The notes under the pieces are model-generated. The model was not told the DNA's origin and searched no databases. It was given only the letters and a program-made list of their open reading frames with translations. The position numbers and the translations under genes are program-made. A DNA stretch of 52,563 bases from an uncultured Bacilli bacterium (GTDB taxonomy: Bacteria; Bacillota_I; Bacilli_A; RF39; UBA660): NCBI GenBank assembly GCA_934098515.1, contig CAKOOK010000008.1, forward strand, positions 1 through 52,563, given 5' to 3'. The stretch's first letter is position 1; each line of letters starts with the position of its first letter. Positions 7,773 to 15,904 of the stretch are shown in pieces.

Positions 7773-8988
7773 ATATTTTCAAATTGGTTTTACAGCATTT
7801 TTAGTTATTGCAAGTTCAATTATATTTTATTTTTTAATTTATAAGTTGGGATTGATTTATGGTTATTTAAAGACATTTATTGGTTTTTTTACACCATTTA
7901 TTATTGGATTCATTTTTGCGTATTTATTAAATCCAGTTGTCAATTTTTTTAGAAATAAAGTATTTATTAAATTATTTAAGAAAAAGGATGAAAAGAGTTA
8001 TAAGAAAAGTAATGGAATTAGTATTATTTTTACTGTAGTATTGATGCTTGGACTTATTATATTATTATTTAGTTTTATTTTGCCAGAGCTTCTAAAAAGT
8101 ATTGAAACTATTGCGGTTAACATGCCTAGTTATTTTACTGAAGCTAAAAATTATTTAGTTGGTAAGTTAGATGATCATAAAGAGATCCAAAAGATTGTTT
8201 TAAATAATTATGATGCGATTAATAATTATTTAACTACTATGCTAAATACTAAGTTACTACCTCAAGTTGAAACATGGCTTGTAGCGCTTTCTGATGGGGT
8301 ATTTGGTGCGGTAAAAGTTATCTTTAATATAGTTATGGGATTTGTTATTTCTATTTATTATTTACTTGATAAGAAGAGTTTTGTTAGTGGTTTTAAGAGA
8401 ATACTTTATGCATTACTTCCTACTAAGACTGTTAATAAGATTTTAGATAATGCAAGACACACTGATTATATATTTGGTAATTTTATTATTGGGAAGTTAT
8501 TAGATGGGTTTACGATAGGGTTTATTACATTTATATTTTTAACTATATTTGGTTATCCTTACTCCCTATTAATAGGGGTTATAATTGGTCTTACTAATAT
8601 GATTCCTTATTTTGGACCATATATTGGTACTATTCCAAGTGCACTTCTTATTTTGATGGATAGTCCTACTAAGTGTTTAATATTTATATTATTTATTATT
8701 GCTCTTCAGCAAGTTGATAGTTATTTAATTGAGCCAAAGCTTTGTGGATCTAGAACTGGATTAAAGAGTTTCTGGGTATTAGCTTCTATTCTATTATTTG
8801 GTAATGCTTTTGGAATAGTTGGTATGCTAGTTGCTGTACCAGTATTTGCCCTTGTTTATGGATACTTTGATAATTTAGTTCAAAATAAATTACTTGATAA
8901 GAAGTTACCTAGTGATAAAGAAAGTTATGATAACTTAGAAAGAATTAATTCTGAGAGTAAAAGGTTAGTTAAAAAGACTTTAAAATAA
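7747..8988 (+). CDS. AI-2E family (PerM/YdiK-type) membrane transporter
   Basis: This 413-residue protein has about eight membrane segments. It shows the family layout: N-terminal helices with TPFIIGFIFAYLLNPVV, a central soluble part, then GNFIIGKLLDGFTIG, GLTNMIPYFGPYIGTIP and PKLCGSRTGLKSFWVLASILLFG near the end. Members export small molecules or act as Na+/H+ antiporters; the substrate is not predictable. Translation starts at a GTG (7747) after AGGAGAGGAG. It overlaps the phosphatidyltransferase gene by 26 bp and ends in a terminator hairpin. Confidence 0.85.
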   Translation: MKRKIEENKYFQIGFTAFLVIASSIIFYFLIYKLGLIYGYLKTFIGFFTPFIIGFIFAYLLNPVVNFFRNKVFIKLFKKKDEKSYKKSNGISIIFTVVLMLGLIILLFSFILPELLKSIETIAVNMPSYFTEAKNYLVGKLDDHKEIQKIVLNNYDAINNYLTTMLNTKLLPQVETWLVALSDGVFGAVKVIFNIVMGFVISIYYLLDKKSFVSGFKRILYALLPTKTVNKILDNARHTDYIFGNFIIGKLLDGFTIGFITFIFLTIFGYPYSLLIGVIIGLTNMIPYFGPYIGTIPSALLILMDSPTKCLIFILFIIALQQVDSYLIEPKLCGSRTGLKSFWVLASILLFGNAFGIVGMLVAVPVFALVYGYFDNLVQNKLLDKKLPSDKESYDNLERINSESKRLVKKTLK

Positions 8989-8997
8989 GTCTTTTTT
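8971..8997 (+). terminator. Rho-independent terminator overlapping a stop codon
   Basis: AAAAAGACTT (8971-8980) and AAGTCTTTTTT (8987-8997) form the stem. The stop codon of the AI-2E-type gene lies in the loop and stem. Confidence 0.8.
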
Positions 8998-9023
8998 GCA
9001 TTATAATTAACTTGGGGTGGATT

Positions 9024-10040
9024 ATGCCGAATATATATAATTTTACTTATGAAAATTTAGAAGAGAAACTTATATCTTTGGGTGAGAAAAAGTTTAGAAC
9101 TCGTCAAATATGGCAGTGGCTTTATGAGAAAAGAGTTAAGAGTTTTGATGAGATGAGAAATTTAAGTAGTGAGCTTATTTCTAAACTTAAGGATAATTTT
9201 AGTTTTGATTATATAGAAATTGTTACCGCTCAAAGAAGTGATAGTACTAATAAATATTTATTTAAACTTAATGATGGAAATTTTATTGAAGCTGTCTTAA
9301 TGAAACATGATTATGGTTTAAGTGTATGCGTATCTAGCCAAGTAGGCTGTAACATGGGATGTGCTTTTTGTGAAAGTGGTAGACTTAAGAAAGTACGTAA
9401 TTTAGAGTCTTTTGAGATAATAGAACAGATTTTACTTATTAGTGAAGACATAAATGAAAGAATAAGCAGTATTGTTATAATGGGAATAGGAGAACCATTT
9501 GATAATTATGATAATATTATTAATTTTATAAAGATTGTAAATAATCCCTTTGGCTTAGCAATTGGTGCAAGACACATAACAGTTAGTACATGTGGGATTA
9601 TTCCTAAGATAAAGGAGTTTATGAATCTTGATTTACAAGTTAATTTAGCAATTAGTTTGCATGCACCTACAAACGCGCTTAGAAGTAAGATTATGCCAAT
9701 AAATAATGCTTATCCACTTGACGATTTAGTTAACACCTTAAAGGAATATATTGCAAAAACTAATAGACGAGTTACCATAGAATATGTTATGCTTAATAAT
9801 GTAAATGATAGTTTAGAAGATGCAAGAAGCCTTGCAAGTTTACTTAAAGGGATGAATGTGTACGTTAACCTAATTCCTTATAACGAAACTAGTCATTTAG
9901 ATTTTAAAAGAAGCGATAAAATAAACTCTTTTTATGATACTTTAAAGAAGTATAAAATTAATGTAACTGTAAGACGTGAATTTGGTTCTAATATAGATGC
10001 AGCATGTGGACAGTTACGAGCTAAAGAGGTGGAAAAATGA
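9024..10040 (+). CDS. rlmN: 23S rRNA (adenine-2503-C2)-methyltransferase, dual-specificity RNA methyltransferase
   Basis: This radical-SAM enzyme methylates A2503 of 23S rRNA and A37 of some tRNAs. The cluster-binding motif CNMGCAFC is present, as are GIGEP (GMGEP-type), the STCGI motif and the C-terminal AACGQLR that carries the second catalytic Cys. I chose the ATG at 9024 with GGGGTGG in front; a TTG four codons earlier would use the ribosome binding site as coding sequence. It opens the rlmN-prpC-prkC-rsgA-rpe operon; its stop overlaps the phosphatase start (ATGA). Confidence 0.93.
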   Translation: MPNIYNFTYENLEEKLISLGEKKFRTRQIWQWLYEKRVKSFDEMRNLSSELISKLKDNFSFDYIEIVTAQRSDSTNKYLFKLNDGNFIEAVLMKHDYGLSVCVSSQVGCNMGCAFCESGRLKKVRNLESFEIIEQILLISEDINERISSIVIMGIGEPFDNYDNIINFIKIVNNPFGLAIGARHITVSTCGIIPKIKEFMNLDLQVNLAISLHAPTNALRSKIMPINNAYPLDDLVNTLKEYIAKTNRRVTIEYVMLNNVNDSLEDARSLASLLKGMNVYVNLIPYNETSHLDFKRSDKINSFYDTLKKYKINVTVRREFGSNIDAACGQLRAKEVEK

Positions 10041-10780
10041 AATCATTTTATTTAACAGATACAGGAAGAGTTAGAAGTCATAATGAAGACTCTGTTACAA
10101 TAGTTAAAAATGCATCAGGTGAGCACTTAATGATCGTAGCAGATGGCATGGGAGGACACAGAGCAGGTGAGATAGCTAGTTCCATGGTCGTTACTCATAT
10201 GGGTTCTAGATTTAGTGAACTATCTACTATTGGTAGCAAATTAGATGCAGCAAGTTGGCTTAATGAAAATATAGGAGAAATTAATACTAATATAATAAAA
10301 TATGCTGAAGAAAATCCCGAAGCAACCGGGCTAGGTACTACAGTTGTTATGGCCTTACTTACTAAAGAATTTTTGATATTTGCAAATATTGGTGATTCTA
10401 GTGGGTTTGTACTTAAGAATAGTAAACTCCATAAAATAACCAAAGATCATACACTTGTAAATTTGCTAGTAGAGTCTGGCGAGTTAAGTGCTGAAGAAGC
10501 AGCTAATCATCCTAAGAAAAACGTCTTAATGAGAGCACTAGGAGCTGCTGAAAAACAAGAACTTGATATATTTGATGTTGATCCAAACGTAGATGCTGTA
10601 CTTTTATGTAGCGATGGACTTACTAATATGCTTACAAAAGAGCAGATTGAGAAAGTTTTAATAGATGAAGAACTTAATGAAGAAGGAAAACTTATTAAAT
10701 TAATTAAGAAATGTAATGCTAGAGGGGGAACAGATAATATAACAGTAGCGTATCTTGTTAAAGAAGGTGGTATAGAATGA
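10037..10780 (+). CDS. prpC: PP2C-type serine/threonine phosphatase
   Basis: This 247-residue cytoplasmic phosphatase reverses phosphorylation by the PASTA kinase encoded next to it. PP2C motifs are complete: DTGRVRSHNEDS, VADGMGGHRAGE, GLGTTVV, NIGDSSGFV, LCSDGL and GGTDNITV; the Asp residues of these motifs bind the Mn/Mg pair. Start and stop codons overlap those of rlmN and prkC by 4 bp each, a tight, conserved arrangement in Firmicutes. Gene names stp and prpC are both in use. Confidence 0.92.
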   Translation: MKSFYLTDTGRVRSHNEDSVTIVKNASGEHLMIVADGMGGHRAGEIASSMVVTHMGSRFSELSTIGSKLDAASWLNENIGEINTNIIKYAEENPEATGLGTTVVMALLTKEFLIFANIGDSSGFVLKNSKLHKITKDHTLVNLLVESGELSAEEAANHPKKNVLMRALGAAEKQELDIFDVDPNVDAVLLCSDGLTNMLTKEQIEKVLIDEELNEEGKLIKLIKKCNARGGTDNITVAYLVKEGGIE

Positions 10781-12498
10781 TACAAAAGGGGCAAAAAATA
10801 AATGACCGTTACCAAATTATTAAATCTATTGGTGAAGGTGGAATGGCTAATGTGTATTTAGCATTTGATACTATTTTAGAACGTAATGTTGCAGTTAAAG
10901 TATTAAGAGGCGATTTAGCAAACGATGAGAAGTTTGTTAGACGTTTCCAAAGAGAAGCATTAAGTGCAAGTTCATTATCTCATCCTAATATAGTTGAAGT
11001 TTATGATGTAGGTGAAGATGATGGTATATATTATATTGTCATGGAGTATATTGAAGGTAAGCATTTAAAACAACTTCTTAAAAGAAGAGGAAAACTTACT
11101 TTAGAAGAAGCCGTTGATATTATGCTTCAAGTAACTGACGGTATGGCTTGTGCTCATGACTCTTATATAATTCATAGAGATATTAAACCACAAAATATTA
11201 TGATTTTAGAAAATGGTCTTGTTAAAATTACAGATTTTGGTATAGCAATGGCCCTAAATAGCACTCAGCTTACCCAAACTAATAGTGTTATGGGTAGTGT
11301 TCATTACATACCTCCAGAGCAAGCTAGTGGTAAAGGGTGTACCATCCAAAGTGATGTATATTCAATGGGAATCTTATTTTATGAATTACTTACTGGTACT
11401 CTTCCATACAAAGGCGATAATGCTGTTGAAATAGCACTTAAACACTTAAAAAATCCTCTTCCAAGTATTAGAGAGGAACTACCAAACGTACCACAACCAG
11501 TTGAGAATATTATTCTAAAAGCTTGTGCTAAGAACCCTAAAAATAGATATGCCGATGCTAGAGAAATGCATGAAGATTTAAAGACATGCTTAAGCAAGAG
11601 CAGAGCAGATGAACCAAAGTATGTATATAATTATCCAGAGTTTGATGAAAAAGACAAAAAGAATATTAGTGAAACTAAAAAAATAGATAAAGTAGATAAA
11701 GTTAAAGAGATAAAGGAAGAGGTTGGCGTGAAGAAGATCACTGAAAAAGACTATCATAAGAAAGAAAATAAAGTACTTATCATTTTAGGCTTTGTATTTG
11801 CTGCTCTTGCTATTATTACAACATGTGTAGTGGTATTACTTCCTAAACTTACATCATCAAAAGATTTAGTAGTACCTGATGTAGCAAACATGACTGTCGA
11901 TGAAGCAATTAATACACTTACTAAAATGGGACTTAAAATTAGTGCTGAAAATAAGACAGTTACCAGTGACACTATAGAAAAAGGCAAAGTAGTTAAAACA
12001 AGCCCTAATAAAGGAAGAACAGTTAAGGAAGGCTCTGAGGTCGTTATTTATGAATCTAGTGGAGCTGGAACAATTACTTTAGAAGATTATACAGGTAAAA
12101 ATTATATTGAAGTTAAAACAATTTTAGAGCAAATTAATAAATTATTTGTAATTCAGAAGACCGAAGAAGTTGGTAATGAATCTAATTACGAAAAAGATGA
12201 GATAATTAAACAAGAACCAGCAGCTGGAACAGAGGTTAAAGAAGGAGATACTATTACATTATACGTACCAGATATAGTAGATAGTTATCCAGACTTTACA
12301 AAAGGAAACTACAGTTTAACTGACATCCAAGCATTCTGTGATAAGTATAAATTGAAATTAGAAGTTGAGTATAAACCAACCGATGAATATGAACAAGGAG
12401 CAATTATTAGTCAGTCTAGAATTGCTGGTTCATCAATTATCAGTAATATGACATTAAAGATTGTTATTGCTGATTCTCTAGAGGATACAACAGATTAA
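10777..12498 (+). CDS. prkC: Membrane-bound Ser/Thr kinase with three PASTA domains
   Basis: This 573-residue kinase senses muropeptides or lipid II and controls growth and wall synthesis. The cytoplasmic Hanks-type domain (about 1-275) has GEGGMANVY, Lys41 in AVKVL, HRDIKPQN and DFG. A Lys- and Glu-rich linker leads to one membrane helix (about 338-358). Three PASTA repeats follow outside the cell (about 365-430, 431-505, 506-570), each ending in the xKEGSEVxIY-type strand; the third is more divergent. Start overlaps prpC (ATGA). Confidence 0.93.
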   Translation: MIQKGQKINDRYQIIKSIGEGGMANVYLAFDTILERNVAVKVLRGDLANDEKFVRRFQREALSASSLSHPNIVEVYDVGEDDGIYYIVMEYIEGKHLKQLLKRRGKLTLEEAVDIMLQVTDGMACAHDSYIIHRDIKPQNIMILENGLVKITDFGIAMALNSTQLTQTNSVMGSVHYIPPEQASGKGCTIQSDVYSMGILFYELLTGTLPYKGDNAVEIALKHLKNPLPSIREELPNVPQPVENIILKACAKNPKNRYADAREMHEDLKTCLSKSRADEPKYVYNYPEFDEKDKKNISETKKIDKVDKVKEIKEEVGVKKITEKDYHKKENKVLIILGFVFAALAIITTCVVVLLPKLTSSKDLVVPDVANMTVDEAINTLTKMGLKISAENKTVTSDTIEKGKVVKTSPNKGRTVKEGSEVVIYESSGAGTITLEDYTGKNYIEVKTILEQINKLFVIQKTEEVGNESNYEKDEIIKQEPAAGTEVKEGDTITLYVPDIVDSYPDFTKGNYSLTDIQAFCDKYKLKLEVEYKPTDEYEQGAIISQSRIAGSSIISNMTLKIVIADSLEDTTD

Positions 12499-12499
12499 T

Positions 12500-13321
12500 A
12501 TGGAAGGCACAATAGTTAGAATAATTAGTAATTTATGCACTGTTGACTGTAATGGTACTTTATATGATTGCAAACCTAGGGGAAAGTTTTATCACACAAA
12601 CATTTCCCCTTTAGTTGGCGACCATGTTGTAATTGATGAAGTAAATAATTATATATTAGATATAAAGGAGCGCAAGAATTACTTAGATAGACCATCTATT
12701 AGTAATATAGACGCAGCCCTTATTGTAACCAGCGTTAAAAAGCCAGAACTATCACTAAGTCTACTTGATAAAATGATTAGTAATGTAACTTATAAAGACA
12801 TTGAACCAATTATTTGTTTTAGCAAGACGGATTTACTTTCGTTTAAGGAAAAACTTGAACTTAAAAAGATTATTAAATATTATAATAAGATAGGGATTAA
12901 GTGTACGACGAATAGAAAATTAGGTAAGATTACTAAATTGCTTGATGGAAAAATAGTGGTGCTTACAGGTCAGACTGGAGCTGGCAAAAGTACTCTATTA
13001 AATAAGTTAAATCCGAGTCTTAATTTAAAGACAGATGAAATTAGTGAAGCTCTTGGTAGAGGGAAACATACAACTAGACATGCCGAATTATTTAAATATA
13101 AGAATAGTTTGATCGCAGATACTCCTGGATTTAGTGCTTTAGATATAACACATATACCAAAGGATGAGTTAAAAAATACTTTTGTAGAGTTTAATTTAGA
13201 TTGTGAATTTAAAAACTGCAAGCATATGAATGAGAAAAACTGTATGGTTAAAGATTATGTAAATTCTGGCAAAATTCTTAAAAGTAGATATGATAATTAT
13301 AGAAAGTTTATGGGGGAATAA
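12500..13321 (+). CDS. rsgA: Small ribosomal subunit biogenesis GTPase RsgA
   Basis: This 273-residue circularly permuted GTPase acts in late 30S maturation. An OB-fold occupies the N-terminus (RIISNLCTVDCNG). The G motifs run in the permuted order: SKTDLL (G4), GQTGAGKSTLLN (G1) and DTPGFS (G3). The C-terminal zinc site CEFKNCKHMNEKNC is intact. The ATG is one base after the prkC stop and the stop shares its last base with the rpe start, so all three genes are tightly coupled. Confidence 0.93.
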   Translation: MEGTIVRIISNLCTVDCNGTLYDCKPRGKFYHTNISPLVGDHVVIDEVNNYILDIKERKNYLDRPSISNIDAALIVTSVKKPELSLSLLDKMISNVTYKDIEPIICFSKTDLLSFKEKLELKKIIKYYNKIGIKCTTNRKLGKITKLLDGKIVVLTGQTGAGKSTLLNKLNPSLNLKTDEISEALGRGKHTTRHAELFKYKNSLIADTPGFSALDITHIPKDELKNTFVEFNLDCEFKNCKHMNEKNCMVKDYVNSGKILKSRYDNYRKFMGE

Positions 13322-13938
13322 TGAAAGTAGCAGTTTCGTTTATTAAAAGTTTATATGACGAAAAAAAGACAATCAAGTTAATTGATATGACTAGTGCTGA
13401 CTATATTCATGTTGATATAATGGATGGAGAGTTTGTTAGTACTAAAAATTATGATTTTGATGATATAAAATTAATGATGGATGGCGTAAGTAAACTTTTA
13501 GATGTTCATTTAATGGTTAAACATCCACTAGATTATATTAAAGATTATGCATCTTTAAATACAAAACAAATTACTTTTCATGCTGAAGCAGATGATGATA
13601 TTTATGAAACAATAAATGAAATTCATAGTTATGGAATTAAGGCAGGGCTAGCAATTAATCCAGATACACCAGTTAAACATATTGAGAAATATCTAGATTT
13701 AGTTGATACAGTGCTTGTTATGAGCGTTTATCCTGGAAAAGGTGGACAGAAATTTATAAGTGAAACAGCAAAGAAAATAGAAGAACTTAACCATTATAGT
13801 GATCTTTTAATTGAAGTTGATGGCGGAATAAATAAAGACACTATTGATATGGCAAGAGGTGCTGATATGGTAGTAAGTGGGTCTTATGTTTGTGAGAGCA
13901 CTGACTATGAGAAAGCAATTGAGAGCTTAAGAAATTAG
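13321..13938 (+). CDS. rpe: Ribulose-phosphate 3-epimerase
   Basis: This 205-residue TIM barrel interconverts ribulose-5-phosphate and xylulose-5-phosphate. The metal ligands and catalytic residues are visible in HVDIMDGEFV, DVHLMVKHP and EVDGGIN, and the phosphate loop in SGSYV; MSVYPGKGGQKF is also typical. It is slightly short for the family (about 215-220) and its first strand (VAVSFIK) and the loop after DGEFV (STKNYDF, usually PNITIG) are divergent. Last gene of the rlmN operon. Confidence 0.85.
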   Translation: MKVAVSFIKSLYDEKKTIKLIDMTSADYIHVDIMDGEFVSTKNYDFDDIKLMMDGVSKLLDVHLMVKHPLDYIKDYASLNTKQITFHAEADDDIYETINEIHSYGIKAGLAINPDTPVKHIEKYLDLVDTVLVMSVYPGKGGQKFISETAKKIEELNHYSDLLIEVDGGINKDTIDMARGADMVVSGSYVCESTDYEKAIESLRN

Positions 13939-13947
13939 GCTCTTTTT
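13922..13947 (+). terminator. Weak terminator after rpe
   Basis: AGAGC (13922-13926) pairs with GCTCT (13939-13943), followed by a T-rich run; it overlaps the end of rpe. Confidence 0.55.
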
Positions 13948-13950
13948 ATA

Positions 13951-14037
13951 TGCAAATATTTAGAATTTCAAATATCGAAAATCTGCGTACAAGTGTTTGC
14001 AAAAATGCTTGACAAGTATATTTTTAAAGGTTACAAT
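13951..14037 (+). repeat. Diverged copy of the recA promoter region
   Basis: The 65 bp from 13951 align with 15785-15850 upstream of recA at roughly three quarters identity, including TGCAAAT, GAAAAT and ATGCTTGACAA. Both copies then have TTGACA, a 17-bp spacer and TACAAT (here 14009-14014 and 14032-14037). ACA-N2-TGT at 13989-13998 has a counterpart in the recA copy and could be part of a repressor site. This copy would drive the dinD array. Confidence 0.7.
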
Positions 14038-14264
14038 TTAGGTGTCTTGCTTAGGGGTGAGAGCAGGACTTTAGATGAGCATTTTCTTTAAGTAGGAAAT
14101 GGGCTATACAGGATGAGACATAATTAATAAAATATTTAAAATATGTGATGATAACTAAGAAAAATACTTTGTAAGCAATTTGAAACTGTAAGGAAATGAA
14201 GTGTCCGAAAAAATCGAGTCATTAGATGGTAAATTGCCTGCATATGAAATTTGATTGTATGTAA
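14038..14264 (+). other. Non-coding or degraded stretch before the dinD array
   Basis: No ORF of useful length is present. A GTG-started 17-codon frame (SEKIESLDGKLPAYEI, about 14202-14252) with a purine-rich stretch upstream may be a peptide or the remnant of a gene. No riboswitch or intron that I recognise fits. Confidence 0.3.
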
Positions 14265-14549
14265 ATGATAAAACATGTAGCGAATTATGGTAATGAATTT
14301 TGGTATGCTAGAGAGTTAATGCCGTTACTTGAATATAGTAAATGGGAAAGATTTTCTAATGCTATTGATAACGCAAAAAAATCATGTGAAAATAGCGGTT
14401 ATAATGATGAGGATCATTTTCCCAAGGTCGGGAAAATGATAAACCTTGCAAAGGTAGCTAAAAGAAGCGTGTTAGATTATAAATTGTCTAGGTATGCATG
14501 CTATTTAATAGTACAGAATTCAGAACTAATAAAAAGAAAGATGAGTTGA
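14265..14549 (+). pseudogene. dinD: Truncated dinD copy A (N-terminal part)
   Basis: This 94-residue frame matches the first third of DinD: NEFWYARELMPLLEYSKWERF, CENSGYNDEDHF and LSRYACYLIVQN. It then ends as SELIKRKMS and stop, where the intact copy continues with DPRKKIVSLGQTYFAVQTR. The N-terminal segment seen before IKH in copy C is missing. It could still give a small protein, but it looks like a truncated duplicate. Confidence 0.65.
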
Positions 14550-14556
14550 TTATATT

Positions 14557-14879
14557 ATAAATAAATTAAAAAATTATAGTAAAAGTGTTTTGAAAATTAA
14601 AACATAAAGGTGAGAATGGTAATGAATTTTGGTATGCTAGAAAATTACAACAAGTACTAGAATATAAAAAGTAGCAAAAAATTATTAATGTCATGGGAAA
14701 TGCTAAGATAGCATGTGAAAAAGTAATTATATGATGTATTAGACCATTTTACCAACACGGGTAAAATGGTAAAAATAGGGTCCGGTGCTAAAATAAAACA
14801 AGTTGATTACGAAATTTCAAGATATGCTTGTTATTTAGATATACAGAATTCGGAGCTAATAAAGAGAAAGGAGAGTTGA
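14557..14879 (+). pseudogene. dinD: Degraded dinD copy B
   Basis: This second partial copy has the same extent as copy A plus the N-terminal segment (NKLKNY). It is broken by a frameshift near 14590-14605, an in-frame stop (TAG in place of the KWE codons) and further frame changes. Recognisable blocks are GNEFWYARKL, DHF-like and SRYACYLDIQNSELIKRK. It ends like copy A, with a purine-rich AAAGGAGAG that may now serve as ribosome binding site for copy C. Confidence 0.6.
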
Positions 14880-14978
14880 TTATATATAAATAAATTAAAA
14901 AATTATAATAAAAGTATTTTTGAAAATATTAAACATACAGATGAAAATGGAAATGAATTTTGGTATGCTAGAGAACTA

Positions 14979-15728
14979 ATGATTGTTCTAAAATATAGTA
15001 AATGGGAGAATTTTTATAAAGTTATAAAACGTGCTATGACATCATGTGAGACTAGTAATAATAGAGTTTTAGATCAGTTTCCTGAAGTCAGGAAACCGAT
15101 CGTTGGCGGTAAAGGTAATATTCAAAATGTGATTGATTATCGTTTATCTAGATATGCATGCTATTTAATAGTTCAAAACGCTGATCCTAGAAAAAAAATT
15201 GTTTCTCTAGGTCAAACTTATTTTGCAGTTCAAACCAGAAAAATGGAACTAACTGAAGAAGAGTATGACAAATTAAGTGAAGATGAGAAAAGATTTTATA
15301 GAAGAAATATAACAAGAAAAGGAAATTATTCATTAAATATTGCTGCTAAAAATGCAGGAGTTAAGAATTTTGATAAATTTCACAATGCTGGATATAGAGG
15401 GTTATATAACGGAGAGACAGCTAATGATATTGCTAGAAGAAAGAAGCTTAGATATAGACAAGACATTTTAGATAATATGGGAAGTGCTGAATTAGGTGCT
15501 AATATATTTAGAATTTCTCAAACAGAAGATTTATTAAAAAAACAATCTGAGCCTAGTGAGCAAGTTGCAACAACTACTCATTATAATGTTGGAAAAATTG
15601 TTAGAAAAGCAATAAAGGAAATTGGTGGTACTATGCCAGAAGATTATCCGACTCCAGAAAAATCTTTAAAACAATTAGAAAAAGAAAGAAAGCGTTTGTT
15701 AATAGAGAATAAAAAGGATGATGATTAA
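14979..15728 (+). CDS. dinD: DNA-damage-inducible protein D (DinD)-like, copy C
   Basis: The 249 residues from the first ATG match E. coli-type DinD along their length: LSRYACYLIVQNADPRKK, GQTYFAVQTRKMEL, NAGYRGLYNGE, LDNMGSAELGANIFR, THYNVGKIVRKAIKEIGGTMPEDYPTPE. The matching frame extends about 31 codons further upstream (to about 14886, INKLKNY... ENGNEFWYAREL) and would give the family length of about 280, but contains no ATG, GTG or TTG; an AUA at 14886 lies 12 bases after AGGAG. In E. coli DinD is SOS-induced and inhibits RecA filaments; here it lies directly upstream of recA. Function in this organism is inferred. Confidence 0.8.
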   Translation: MIVLKYSKWENFYKVIKRAMTSCETSNNRVLDQFPEVRKPIVGGKGNIQNVIDYRLSRYACYLIVQNADPRKKIVSLGQTYFAVQTRKMELTEEEYDKLSEDEKRFYRRNITRKGNYSLNIAAKNAGVKNFDKFHNAGYRGLYNGETANDIARRKKLRYRQDILDNMGSAELGANIFRISQTEDLLKKQSEPSEQVATTTHYNVGKIVRKAIKEIGGTMPEDYPTPEKSLKQLEKERKRLLIENKKDDD

Positions 15729-15784
15729 GCAGGTTACATATTGTTTCCGGGCTTAGAATGAAGGCATTATCTAATAAAAATTGA

Positions 15785-15872
15785 TGCAAATTTTAAAAAT
15801 TACGAATATTGAAAATTTGTCATACATTTGTTTGAAAAAATGCTTGACAAATAAAAAATGGTATTATACAAT
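15785..15872 (+). promoter_or_regulatory. recA promoter region
   Basis: TTGACA (15844-15849), a 17-bp spacer and TACAAT (15867-15872). The 60 bp upstream are shared with 13951-14015, including ACATTTGT at 15824-15831 (ACA-N2-TGT). No Bacillus-type CGAAC-N4-GTTCG LexA box is visible, so a repressor site of another type is possible. Confidence 0.65.
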
Positions 15873-15904
15873 TAATATGTAAGAGAAAGAATAGGTGAAA
15901 AAAC

